A stretch of 64,000 bases of DNA from Chloroflexota bacterium (lineage in GTDB: Bacteria; Chloroflexota; Dormibacteria; Dormibacterales; Dormibacteraceae): contig VBEF01000036.1 of NCBI GenBank assembly GCA_005881275.1, positions 42,504 to 106,503 of the forward strand. Direction: 5' to 3'. Shown piece by piece: positions 1 to 13,049 of the stretch. The notes under the pieces are model-generated. The model saw only the letters and a list, made by a program, of their open reading frames with translations, was not told where the DNA came from and searched no databases. Each line of letters opens with the position of its first letter. Position 1 is the stretch's first letter. The position numbers were made by a program, and so were the translations under genes.

Positions 1-133
1 GCTCCGGGACCTTGTCGAGAACCTTGGTGACCACGTGGGCCGCCAGGTCGTCCGGCCGGACATCGACGAGGGAGCCCTTGCGCGCCCGTCCGATCGGGGA
101 GCGGCCGAACGCCACGATCACTGCTGCTGTCAT
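1..133 (-). CDS. Acetyl-CoA acetyltransferase (thiolase), N-terminal fragment cut by window edge
   Basis: Only the first 44 residues lie in the window, and the ORF track does not list them. They read MTAAVIVAFGRSPIGRARKG followed by SLVDVRPDDLAA, the typical thiolase N-terminus (a variant of AVIV-x-RTPIGRA). Thiolases condense or cleave acyl-CoAs with acetyl-CoA; the catalytic cysteine and histidine would lie outside the window. The start is the ATG at 133, six bases downstream of a TATAAC box, so the mRNA is probably leaderless. Two acyl-CoA dehydrogenases at 30-34.6 kb fit the same fatty-acid metabolism. The assignment rests on the N-terminus alone. Confidence 0.8.
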   Translation of the reverse strand, partial: MTAAVIVAFGRSPIGRARKGSLVDVRPDDLAAHVVTKVLDKVPE

Positions 134-139
134 GCGACG

Positions 140-145
140 GTTATA
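140..145 (-). promoter_or_regulatory. Candidate -10 box of the thiolase gene
   Basis: TATAAC on the minus strand lies 6 nt before the thiolase ATG, and no Shine-Dalgarno sequence separates them. This is the TANNNT-N6-9-start layout seen throughout the window and implies a leaderless transcript. Confidence 0.45.
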
Positions 146-149
146 CGCC

Positions 150-449
150 CTAGCGATACCTGGCCGAGATCGTGTAGATGAGAAAGCCCATGAACAGCGA
201 AGACATCACCACGAAGCCGAGCAGCGGGTTCACGTGCGCCGAACCCAACGCGATCATGGCCATGATCAGAGCCGGTAGGTAAAGGGCTCCGGTGACCTCC
301 AGGAAATGGATCTCGCACAGCCGCTGGCGCCACCCTTCGTGGATCAGCTCCCGCGGCAGCCGCTCTTCGACGTCCAGCGGATGGAAGATCCCGTACATGC
401 TTCTCCGCTCGAGGCTGCGAAGGTCTCTCTCCTCAAGGCGGCGGGTCAT
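150..449 (-). CDS. Small two-helix membrane protein of unknown function
   Basis: A 99-residue protein. The N-terminal half is charged (TRRLEERDLRSLERRSMYG) and is followed by two hydrophobic segments at about residues 50-70 and 75-95, ending in a short basic tail. I chose the ATG at 449 over the GTG at 452 because AGGAG sits just upstream. It lies 30 bases after the NatB-like permease and just before the thiolase, on the same strand, so it could be cotranscribed with the exporter. I do not recognise the family and no enzymatic motif is visible. Confidence 0.55.
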   Translation of the reverse strand: MTRRLEERDLRSLERRSMYGIFHPLDVEERLPRELIHEGWRQRLCEIHFLEVTGALYLPALIMAMIALGSAHVNPLLGFVVMSSLFMGFLIYTISARYR

Positions 450-479
450 CACTCCTAACAGTCTGCCACTCGGGGCCGG

Positions 480-1616
480 TTACGAGCGGACGAGAAGCGC
501 CTCTCGCGTGAAGATCCTCAACGCCGCGTAAAAACAGAGCACGCCGGTCAGCAGGAGGCTCGCCGAGGTCACGATCAAGGGTCCCCAGGAAACGCTGTTG
601 TGGATGATCGCGTCGCGCAGGACGAGAACGGCGTTCAGGATCGGGATCAGGTAATAGGCCAGGCTCGGGTTGAAGTCCGGGATGAACAAAATGATCGAGG
701 CGGGAAAGATCGTGATGAAGTACAGCGGGGTGGCGTACGCCTGCCCCTGGCGGAAGTTGCGCGCCAGCGTGCCGAGGGCCACGGTCAGTGAGCTGAACGA
801 AGCCGCCAGCAGCACCGCGAGCCAGACCATGACGGTTGCCGCCAGAGGCGTCAGGCTGACTCGTGCATCCTCGCCGCCGTTGATGCCGAACGATATCTGG
901 CTCAGGGCGATGAGCATCGAAGCGATGGCTGCGATCGCCGCGACAAGGCTGAGCAGGCTCACGGCGAGGATCTTTCCGATCAGCACCTGACCTCTCGGCG
1001 CCGGCGTGAGAAGAAGGCTCTCGAGCGTCTTCCGCTCGCGCTCGCCCGCGGACGTGTCGAGCGCCGCCGACAGCCCTCCGGTGAGGCTCATCGTGATCAG
1101 GATGTAAGGCAGGAAAAAGCTCAGGAACGAGTTGCCGGCCGCCTTGACCGGCGAGCTGAGCGGGTGGAGGTTGACCGGCAGCGGGTTGAGGACCGAAGGA
1201 TCGACTCCCTTCTGCTGGAGCGAAGCCGCGATTTTCGCGGCGTCGTACCTGCTCAGGATCGTCTGCAACCGGATGTCGGCGATCTGCGCGCTCTGCCGCG
1301 ACGGGTCGTAGTACTCCTCGATTCCGGCCGCTGTGAATACGATGCCGATGTCCACCTGCTTTTTCGCGGCGGAGGCTGGGTCGTCGACCCGCTCCAGCTT
1401 CAGGCCGGTTGCGCCGAACAGTGTGTCGAGTCCGGTTGGGATGTCGCCGGAATAGCCGACCGTGTAGGTCTGCGTCGCAGTCCGAGTCGCAACCTGGGAG
1501 ATCACGAACAGAACGGTGGGCGTCGCCAGCACCGCCAGCGCGATCGCGATCAACGTCCGGCGATCGCGGAGGATCTCGTGGATCTCTTTTCTGAAGACGA
1601 TTCCCAGCGAGCCCAC
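480..1616 (-). CDS. ABC-2 type permease, NatB-like
   Basis: A 378-residue membrane subunit of an ABC exporter. The N-terminus (GSLGIVFRKEIHEILRDRR) is the usual cytoplasmic stretch before TM1 in NatB/ABC-2 permeases. A roughly 150-residue extracytoplasmic domain follows TM1, then about five membrane segments containing the RERKTLESLLLTP motif of this family. The ORF track starts at 1784, but that extension is antisense shadow. The GTG at 1616 overlaps the TAG stop of the ATPase gene by one base (TAGTG), indicating translational coupling. The likely role is export of a cation or small molecule; the substrate cannot be read from sequence. Confidence 0.85.
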   Translation of the reverse strand: MGSLGIVFRKEIHEILRDRRTLIAIALAVLATPTVLFVISQVATRTATQTYTVGYSGDIPTGLDTLFGATGLKLERVDDPASAAKKQVDIGIVFTAAGIEEYYDPSRQSAQIADIRLQTILSRYDAAKIAASLQQKGVDPSVLNPLPVNLHPLSSPVKAAGNSFLSFFLPYILITMSLTGGLSAALDTSAGERERKTLESLLLTPAPRGQVLIGKILAVSLLSLVAAIAAIASMLIALSQISFGINGGEDARVSLTPLAATVMVWLAVLLAASFSSLTVALGTLARNFRQGQAYATPLYFITIFPASIILFIPDFNPSLAYYLIPILNAVLVLRDAIIHNSVSWGPLIVTSASLLLTGVLCFYAALRIFTREALLVRS

Positions 1617-2344
1617 TATTTCACGGCCTCGACCAGGGATAGAAACGAGTCCTCGAGGTCTTGAAATCCGCCTCGCACATCCGCTGTCGGGCCACTCGCG
1701 ACCACGCGTCCCTGGTGGATGATCGTCACCCGGTCGCAGAGGCGCTCGGCGTCGTGCAGCACGTGCGTCGAAAAGATGACGCACTTCCCGCGACTCTTCG
1801 ACTCAACCATGAACTGACGGATCTCTCGCGATGCCAGCACGTCGAGATTGGAGGTGGGCTCGTCGAACATGAGCACCGGCGGGTCATGGACGATCGCTCG
1901 CGCGATGGCCACTTTCTGCTTCTGTCCCGAGGACAGAGTCTCCGCGCGCTGCTTTGCAAACGCGCCCATGTCGAGGCGCTCGATGACCGAGTCGACCCTG
2001 CGACCGACCTCACCGTCAAGCACACCGCTAAGCTCCGCGAAGTAAGCGATGTTCTCGCGCGCCGTCAATCGCGGGTAGACGCCGAACTCTGCCGTGACGA
2101 CACCAACGCGACGGCGAACCTCTTGCGGCACGCTGCGTGTATCGAACCCGAGGACCTCCACCGCGCCGGCGTCGGGGGTGAGCAGGGTGCAGATCACGCG
2201 AAGGGTCGTCGTCTTACCCGCCCCGTTGGGCCCGAGCAGACCGAAGATCTCGCCAGAGTGAGCCTCGAACGAGATGCCGCGCAGCACCTTGTTCGGCCCC
2301 AAGGACTTTTCGAGGCGATCGACCTTGACCGCCACAGGGCTCAC
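1616..2344 (-). CDS. ABC transporter ATP-binding protein, NatA-like
   Basis: A 242-residue nucleotide-binding subunit. It has Walker A GPNGAGKTT near residue 40, the signature LSSGQKQKVAIARA, Walker B VLMFDEPTSNLD and a switch histidine in STHVLHDAERL. Length and motifs match the CcmA/NatA class that pairs with ABC-2 permeases. It starts at a GTG whose GTGA overlaps the TGA of the upstream zinc-finger gene, and its own stop overlaps the permease start, so the three genes form a tight operon. Confidence 0.93.
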   Translation of the reverse strand: MSPVAVKVDRLEKSLGPNKVLRGISFEAHSGEIFGLLGPNGAGKTTTLRVICTLLTPDAGAVEVLGFDTRSVPQEVRRRVGVVTAEFGVYPRLTARENIAYFAELSGVLDGEVGRRVDSVIERLDMGAFAKQRAETLSSGQKQKVAIARAIVHDPPVLMFDEPTSNLDVLASREIRQFMVESKSRGKCVIFSTHVLHDAERLCDRVTIIHQGRVVASGPTADVRGGFQDLEDSFLSLVEAVK

Positions 2345-2688
2345 TTCTTTCGCGTTGCTGCTCTCGCGGCGGTTTTGGGTTTGGCCGCAGCGGCCGGTTT
2401 CTTAGCCGCCGTAGCGCGCTTTGCCGGCGCACGTTTCGGTGTTGCCGTGGGCGGCGCTTCGTCCTTGACTGCCGTGACGACCTCGGCCGGCGCCGCTTCT
2501 GTCTCGGATTCGGCTGAGGCGACGCCCATCGAGCTCGACAGCGTCCGATGACACGTTTCGCAGGTCACGATCGTGCGCACCAGCGTGCCGAGCTGGTGGT
2601 CTTCGCGGCGCAGGTTGCGGGGCCGGCCGCAGAACGAGCAGACGCCCACCTCAGTCGTGACCGTCACATGCCCGGGTCGCTTGTTCAT
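2341..2688 (-). CDS. Zinc-finger protein with alanine/lysine-rich tail
   Basis: A 115-residue protein. Residues 17-46 contain CSFCGRP and CETC, a four-cysteine knuckle reminiscent of the ClpX N-terminal zinc domain. The C-terminal half is a low-complexity Ala/Lys/Pro tail (KRAPAKRATAAKKPAAAAK) like histone-H1-type bacterial tails, suggesting nucleic-acid binding (inference). It heads the NatAB-like operon and overlaps natA by 4 bases. It is divergent from pyrB; TACCTT lies 9 nt before its ATG. The exact family is not recognised. Confidence 0.7.
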   Translation of the reverse strand: MNKRPGHVTVTTEVGVCSFCGRPRNLRREDHQLGTLVRTIVTCETCHRTLSSSMGVASAESETEAAPAEVVTAVKDEAPPTATPKRAPAKRATAAKKPAAAAKPKTAARAATRKK

Positions 2689-2714
2689 CGCCCGCCTAAG
2701 GTACCGGTTGTTGC

Positions 2715-2720
2715 TAGACT
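2715..2720 (+). promoter_or_regulatory. Candidate -10 box of the pyr operon
   Basis: TAGACT lies 13 bases before the PyrR-type RNA element, so transcription starting about 7 nt downstream would include the whole element. No clear -35 was found. This is one of the few transcripts in the window expected to carry a leader. Confidence 0.35.
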
Positions 2721-2732
2721 TTCGCCCGAGGT

Positions 2733-2768
2733 TCCTTTAAGTCCGGGCCGGTGAGCCTGGGAAGGAGG
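2733..2768 (+). promoter_or_regulatory. PyrR-binding RNA element overlapping the pyrB ribosome binding site
   Basis: The leader can fold with CCTT pairing AAGG, TCC pairing GG(G/A) and GGC pairing GCC around a loop reading CCGGTGAG, close to the CCAGAGAG loop recognised by Bacillus and mycobacterial PyrR. The 3' strand of the hairpin contains the Shine-Dalgarno AAGGAGG, followed by TTTTTT and the GTG start. PyrR bound with UMP would therefore hide the ribosome binding site. pyrR is the next gene but one in the same operon. Confidence 0.6.
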
Positions 2769-2775
2769 TTTTTTC

Positions 2776-8588
<5,813 letters not shown>

Positions 8589-8595
8589 CGCGCCG

Positions 8596-9333
8596 GTGAC
8601 CGGCAAGCGCCAGGTCGCCCGCGGGACTTTCGTCGTCGGCATGCGAGCGCCGGAGATCGCGGCGGGAGTGCGTGCGGGCCAGTTCGTCAACCTGGGCTGG
8701 CCCGGAGGGCCGCTTCTTCGCCGGCCGTTCTCCGTCTACCGCGCAGAAGGCGAACACATCGAGATCGTCTTGAAGGTAGTCGGCGCCGGTACCGCCCAGC
8801 TGCTCGCGATGGAGCCTGGGGATCGCCTCAGCTGCCTGGGTCCTCTGGGTCGAGGATTTGACTTTGGGAATGGAGGCAGGCAAGCCGTCCTGGTCAGCGG
8901 CGGGCTCGGCGTCGCGCCGATGCTTCTGGCGGCCAGGGACGCAAGGGCGGCAGGCATGAACATCACCTGGGTGCACGGTGCCCGAACCGCCGCCGAGCTG
9001 TGCGCCGAGAGCGACGGCGACACTGTGATCTGGGCGACGGACGACGGCTCACAAGGGATTCAAGGCACGGCGGTTGCGGCCGCGCCCGACGCAGACGTGA
9101 TCGTCGCCTGCGGGCCTAACCGGATGCTTGCCGCGGTCGCCGGGCGCTGGCCTGGCGCGCAGGTGGCGGTGGAGACCTACATGGGCTGTGGGACCGGCGT
9201 CTGCCTGGGCTGCGCGATCCCGCTCCAACGCGGCGGCTATGACCGTGCGTGCAAGGAAGGTCCCGTCTACCGCGCCGCGGATGTCGATTGGCCCGCGCTC
9301 CCGTCGCACCTTCCGTACGCGGTGACGATATGA
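8596..9333 (+). CDS. pyrK: Dihydroorotate dehydrogenase B, electron-transfer subunit
   Basis: A 245-residue flavoprotein with FAD- and NAD-binding halves. It carries the PFSVYR flavin motif, GGLGVAPM and a C-terminal [2Fe-2S] cluster CGTGVCLGC...C. It passes electrons from PyrD to NAD+. The ORF track starts at 8329 inside carB; the GTG at 8596, eight bases after the carAB stop, gives a normal N-terminus (TGKRQVARGTFVV). It overlaps pyrD by 4 bases (ATGA). Confidence 0.93.
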   Translation: MTGKRQVARGTFVVGMRAPEIAAGVRAGQFVNLGWPGGPLLRRPFSVYRAEGEHIEIVLKVVGAGTAQLLAMEPGDRLSCLGPLGRGFDFGNGGRQAVLVSGGLGVAPMLLAARDARAAGMNITWVHGARTAAELCAESDGDTVIWATDDGSQGIQGTAVAAAPDADVIVACGPNRMLAAVAGRWPGAQVAVETYMGCGTGVCLGCAIPLQRGGYDRACKEGPVYRAADVDWPALPSHLPYAVTI

Positions 9334-10244
9334 CCGTGGACATGTCGGTTGCCCTGGGGGCGATGAAGCTCCGCGGTCCCGTGCTGGCCGCGTCGGGCAC
9401 GTTTGGCTACGGCACCGAGGTTCCCCTGCTGGACCGGAGCGCGTTGGGCGCGATGGTGTCGAAGGGCATCTTTCTTCGTGCGCGGGAGGGAACCGCGCCT
9501 CCGCGCATCGCCGAGACGCCGAGCGGGATGCTCAATGCGATCGGTTTGCAAGGGCCCGGCGCCGAAGCGCTGGTCCGCGATTATGCGCCGCGCTGGGCGG
9601 AATGGGATTTCCCGGTCCTGGTCAACATCAACGGCGAGTCGGCCTCGGAATACGGCGAGCTCACCGCGCGGCTCGATGGCGTGGCCGGCATCGCCGGTTT
9701 CGAGATCAACATCTCGTGTCCGAACGTCGAGCAGGGGGGACTCTACTTCGGCAACGATCCGCACGCCGCAGCGGCTGTAACCGAGGCGGTGCGCAAGCGC
9801 ACGAAGCTGCCGGTCTGGGTGAAGCTCACGCCGATGGTCGGCGACATCGGCGTCATCGCGCGCGCTGTCGAGTCGGCCGGCGCCGATGCCCTGTGCGCGA
9901 TAAACACCTTCGTCGGGATGTCTATCGACATCAACTCGTACGGACCGCGCCTCAGCTTTCGCACCGGCGGCCTGTCCGGGCCGGCGATCCGCCCGCTGGC
10001 AGTGCACCTCGCGCACCAGGCCGCGCGGGCAGTACGCATCCCGGTCATCGGGATCGGCGGGATCATGCGAGCCGACGATGCGCTCGAGTTCCTCGTCGCG
10101 GGCTGCAGCGCGGTCCAGGTCGGCACCGCGACGTTCGTCAACCCGAATGCGATCGCCGAGGTGCACGACGGCATTGGCGCCTTCCTTACGGCTAAGGGCT
10201 TCGGATCGCTCGATGAGCTGCCCCGGTATCTTCCTCGGGACTAG
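9330..10244 (+). CDS. pyrD: Dihydroorotate dehydrogenase, class 1B catalytic subunit
   Basis: A 304-residue FMN TIM-barrel enzyme oxidising dihydroorotate to orotate. ASGTFGYG, the active-site cysteine in EINISCPNV, VKLTPMVGDI and GIGGIMRADDALEFL are all present. Class 1B requires PyrK, encoded immediately upstream. The ATG overlaps the pyrK TGA (ATGA). The track's 9249 start adds shadow residues. No pyrC, pyrE or pyrF follows, so the rest of the pathway lies elsewhere. Confidence 0.96.
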   Translation: MTVDMSVALGAMKLRGPVLAASGTFGYGTEVPLLDRSALGAMVSKGIFLRAREGTAPPRIAETPSGMLNAIGLQGPGAEALVRDYAPRWAEWDFPVLVNINGESASEYGELTARLDGVAGIAGFEINISCPNVEQGGLYFGNDPHAAAAVTEAVRKRTKLPVWVKLTPMVGDIGVIARAVESAGADALCAINTFVGMSIDINSYGPRLSFRTGGLSGPAIRPLAVHLAHQAARAVRIPVIGIGGIMRADDALEFLVAGCSAVQVGTATFVNPNAIAEVHDGIGAFLTAKGFGSLDELPRYLPRD

Positions 10245-10934
10245 ATGTCAACTGAGGTCCCTCCTTTGCGGCCGCAGTCGGAAGCGCTCCAGATCCTGGC
10301 CACCGAGCACTGGAGCCTCCTCGCGACGCGCTCCCTGACCTACCAGGAGTCGCTCGGCCGCGTGAGCATGTTCCTCACCGTCCTCTCCGGCGCGGTGATC
10401 TCCCTCGCCCTGGTCGCGCAGGCGGATCGCTTCGGCCCGACATTCATATCGGTGGCGATATTCATGCTCACGATCGTCTTCTTCGTGGGCGTGGCCACCG
10501 TCCGGCGCCTGTTGATGCTCAACCAAGACGACTACATATGGGTGATCGGGATGAACAGGATCCGCCATGCCTACCTCGAGATGCACCCAGAGCTCGCGCC
10601 GAACTTCATCACCAGCCCGTATGACGACCTGCCCGGAGCGCTCCAAACACTGGGACTCGAAGCGGCAAGTGCCCCAGGCCTGGGGACTGTATTTCACGGC
10701 TTCGTGACCTTGCCAGGCATGCTGTCTGTGATCGTGGCCTCAGTCGGCGCCGCCATCGCAGGCCTGGCCGCCCTGGGGTTTGGTGCTCCGCCATTTGGAG
10801 TGCTGCTCACCGGCCTCGCGGCTTTCGCGATCGTCCTCGCGACGATGTTCTGGAGGGGCATCCGATCCTTTCGCAGGTACGGCCCCGGCGCGGAGGTCAG
10901 CTTCCCAACGCCGCCTAAACCGCCAACTTCCTAG
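10245..10934 (+). CDS. Four-helix membrane protein of unknown function
   Basis: A 229-residue protein with two hydrophobic pairs: about residues 43-62 and 65-87, then 145-170 and 175-200. A soluble loop between them contains YIWVIGMNRIRHAYLEMHPEL. The N-terminus (EALQILATEHWSLLATRSLTYQES) is polar and helical. Its ATG directly follows the pyrD TAG with no gap, so it is probably cotranscribed with the pyr operon, though no functional link is obvious. I do not recognise a named family. Confidence 0.75.
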   Translation: MSTEVPPLRPQSEALQILATEHWSLLATRSLTYQESLGRVSMFLTVLSGAVISLALVAQADRFGPTFISVAIFMLTIVFFVGVATVRRLLMLNQDDYIWVIGMNRIRHAYLEMHPELAPNFITSPYDDLPGALQTLGLEAASAPGLGTVFHGFVTLPGMLSVIVASVGAAIAGLAALGFGAPPFGVLLTGLAAFAIVLATMFWRGIRSFRRYGPGAEVSFPTPPKPPTS

Positions 10935-10960
10935 CTGCCGACCGTCACAATCCACTAGCC

Positions 10961-11746
10961 GTGCTGGAAGTCCGCAACCTGGCCAAGCGCTATGGCGATG
11001 TGCCCGCGCTCCAAGAGCTCACCGTGCGCGTCGAGGCGGGCCAATGCCTGATCCTGCTCGGCCGCAACGGAGCGGGCAAGACGACCGCGCTGCGATGCAT
11101 GGCCGGTGTGCTGGTGCCAAGCGCGGGCGAGGTCAGGGTCGACGGCATCGATGCGTCCGACGATCCCGCCGGCGTCCGGGCGCGCGTCGGACTCATGCCT
11201 GAGGTCCCCGGTCTCTATGAGCGCATGTCGGCCAGGGCTTACCTGGACTACTTCGGCGCGATCTACGACATCGAGCCGTCGGTCCGCAGACGCCGCATCG
11301 GTGAGCTCCTCGAGCTGTTCGAGCTCAGTGGCGCAGGCGACCGGTGGCTCGGCACCTTTTCCAAAGGCATGAGGCAGAAGGTCGCGCTCATCCGTGCCAC
11401 CCTCCACCGGCCGAAGCTCGTTCTCGCCGACGAGCCGACGTCGGCGTTGGATCCGGACAGTGCCCGACGAGCATGGAGCTACCTCCAGGATCTGCAGAAG
11501 GACGGCTGCGCGCTCGTCATCTGCACCCACAGCATGGAAGAGGCCGAACACCTCGCCGGCGACATCGGAATCATGTCCGCCGGCCGCGCTCTGGCGGTCG
11601 GCAACATGGTCGAGCTACGTCGCGAGTCAGGTCTCAAGGTCCGCCAGGAGGTCCGCGAGCTGCCGACGCTGCAGGACATCTATCTCGCGATCGTCGGCAA
11701 CCATGGAGGCGATCGCCGTGAGCTGGCCGAAACTCGAACAGCGTAA
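10961..11746 (+). CDS. ABC transporter ATP-binding protein
   Basis: A 261-residue nucleotide-binding subunit. Walker A GRNGAGKTT, signature FSKGMRQKVALIRA, Walker B LVLADEPTSALD and switch STHSM-type CTHSMEEAE are visible. It starts at GTG 10961 (LEVRNLAKRYGDVPAL). Its 3' end overlaps the permease gene by 44 bases, indicating one transporter. It resembles the ATPase of exporters paired with ABC-2 permeases; the substrate is unknown. Confidence 0.92.
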   Translation: MLEVRNLAKRYGDVPALQELTVRVEAGQCLILLGRNGAGKTTALRCMAGVLVPSAGEVRVDGIDASDDPAGVRARVGLMPEVPGLYERMSARAYLDYFGAIYDIEPSVRRRRIGELLELFELSGAGDRWLGTFSKGMRQKVALIRATLHRPKLVLADEPTSALDPDSARRAWSYLQDLQKDGCALVICTHSMEEAEHLAGDIGIMSAGRALAVGNMVELRRESGLKVRQEVRELPTLQDIYLAIVGNHGGDRRELAETRTA

Positions 11747-13049
11747 GGTCGCCCTGGTCGCGCGTCGCGACCTGCGCGATGCGGTGAGCGAGCTGCGGCT
11801 GATCATCGCGATGGTCGGGCTGACGCTGGCGATTCCGATCGGCGTCGGATCGGGTGTGCGTGCCATGGCGCTGTTCGGCGGCGGCACCGCCGTCGTGAAC
11901 CGGCTGTCCCTGGTCGGCGCATTTTTTGTGGTCTTCATCCCCGCCAGCTTCTCGCTGGTGCTTGCGCTCGAGTCATTCGTGGGTGAACGGGAACGCACGA
12001 CGCTCGAAGTCTTGCTTTCGACTCCTCTTCGCGAGGCAGAGATCTACGCCGGCAAGATCGCGGCGGTGCTGTGCGTCTCGCTGACGCTGTGTTACGGGGG
12101 CCTGATCGTCTACTGCCTGATCACGTTCGCTGGGCTGGGCTACTTCCCGGTGGACATCCTCCTGGCGCTGGGGTTATCAACGATCTGCCAGGTCGCCGCG
12201 ATGGTGGCAGGCGCGGTGATCATCAGTCTCAACGCACGCACGATGCGCGCGGCCAACGTGATGGCGTCTTTCATCATCCTGCCGATGTCCGTCGTCCTCC
12301 AGGTCGAGGCCGCGCTCATCCTGCTCGGGCGGGCCGAGTTTCTGTGGTGCTTCGCGCTTCTGATGACAGTGCTCGCGATCGTCCTGCTGCGTATGGGCTT
12401 CAACGGTTTCTCGCGAGAGGCGCTGCTGGCCAGGGACGTCGGGCTCCGGCATCCGCTGCGACGCGCGATCGGTGCCGTGCGAGCAGGGTTCGCTCAGCGT
12501 CCGGGATTCCTCCGTCTCCTCTGGATGCGCCGAATCCCGATGCTTATCGCCGCGGCTGGTTTTCCCATCGGCGCCCTGGCTGGTTTCCTGGCCGGTTCGA
12601 CCAGCGCCGTCCCGCCGTCTGTGGTGCGCCCTGTGCTGTCGAGCCTCGTGCGGGCGGCCGGAGACGGCGGCGCGTTGGAAACAGCGCTGGCGATCTTTGC
12701 CCATAACCTCCTCGCATTCCTCCTCGTGGCGGTGCTCGCGATCCTCACCCTGGGCCTGAGCGGATTCCTGCTCACCTTTGTGCCAGGGTTCTTGCTGGGT
12801 TTCGCCGCCGCGCTTTCCTCATGGACGATCGCGCTGACGGGGATCGTGCCGAACGGCCTGGTGGAGATTCCCGCCGCGATCATCGCCGGTGGCCTCCTCA
12901 TCCAGGTCGGCGCGACAGCCATGCATATGGACGAGCGTGGCGGTTGGAGCGCGCGAGTCCTGGCCGCGTTGGCCGACTACATCCGGGCGCTGCGCTGGCT
13001 CGTGCCCGCGCTCGCCGTCGCGGCGGTGCTCGAAGTCTGGCTCGGATGA
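11703..13049 (+). CDS. ABC-2 permease fused to a SpoIIM-like membrane domain
   Basis: A 448-residue membrane protein. Residues 1-240 form an ABC-2 permease: KVALVARRDLRDAVSELR before TM1, then GERERTTLEVLLSTPLREAEIY. From about residue 275 a second membrane unit begins (MLIAAAGFPIGALAGFLAG), ending with IVPNGLVEIPAAIIAGGLL. That pattern matches the lPHG-x-hElpA-x-IIAGA segment of SpoIIM/DUF95 proteins. The ORF track start at 11394 is a shadow; the ATG at 11703 fits the conserved N-terminus. The last 73 bases overlap the convergent MFS gene. The role is likely export; what the SpoIIM part adds is not known to me. Confidence 0.82.
   Translation: MEAIAVSWPKLEQRKVALVARRDLRDAVSELRLIIAMVGLTLAIPIGVGSGVRAMALFGGGTAVVNRLSLVGAFFVVFIPASFSLVLALESFVGERERTTLEVLLSTPLREAEIYAGKIAAVLCVSLTLCYGGLIVYCLITFAGLGYFPVDILLALGLSTICQVAAMVAGAVIISLNARTMRAANVMASFIILPMSVVLQVEAALILLGRAEFLWCFALLMTVLAIVLLRMGFNGFSREALLARDVGLRHPLRRAIGAVRAGFAQRPGFLRLLWMRRIPMLIAAAGFPIGALAGFLAGSTSAVPPSVVRPVLSSLVRAAGDGGALETALAIFAHNLLAFLLVAVLAILTLGLSGFLLTFVPGFLLGFAAALSSWTIALTGIVPNGLVEIPAAIIAGGLLIQVGATAMHMDERGGWSARVLAALADYIRALRWLVPALAVAAVLEVWLG

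Noticed and set aside
2769-2774. TTTTTT after the pyrB leader hairpin as a plain terminator
   Set aside because: The run is also the spacer between Shine-Dalgarno and GTG; termination there would silence the operon, so I treat it as part of the PyrR element.
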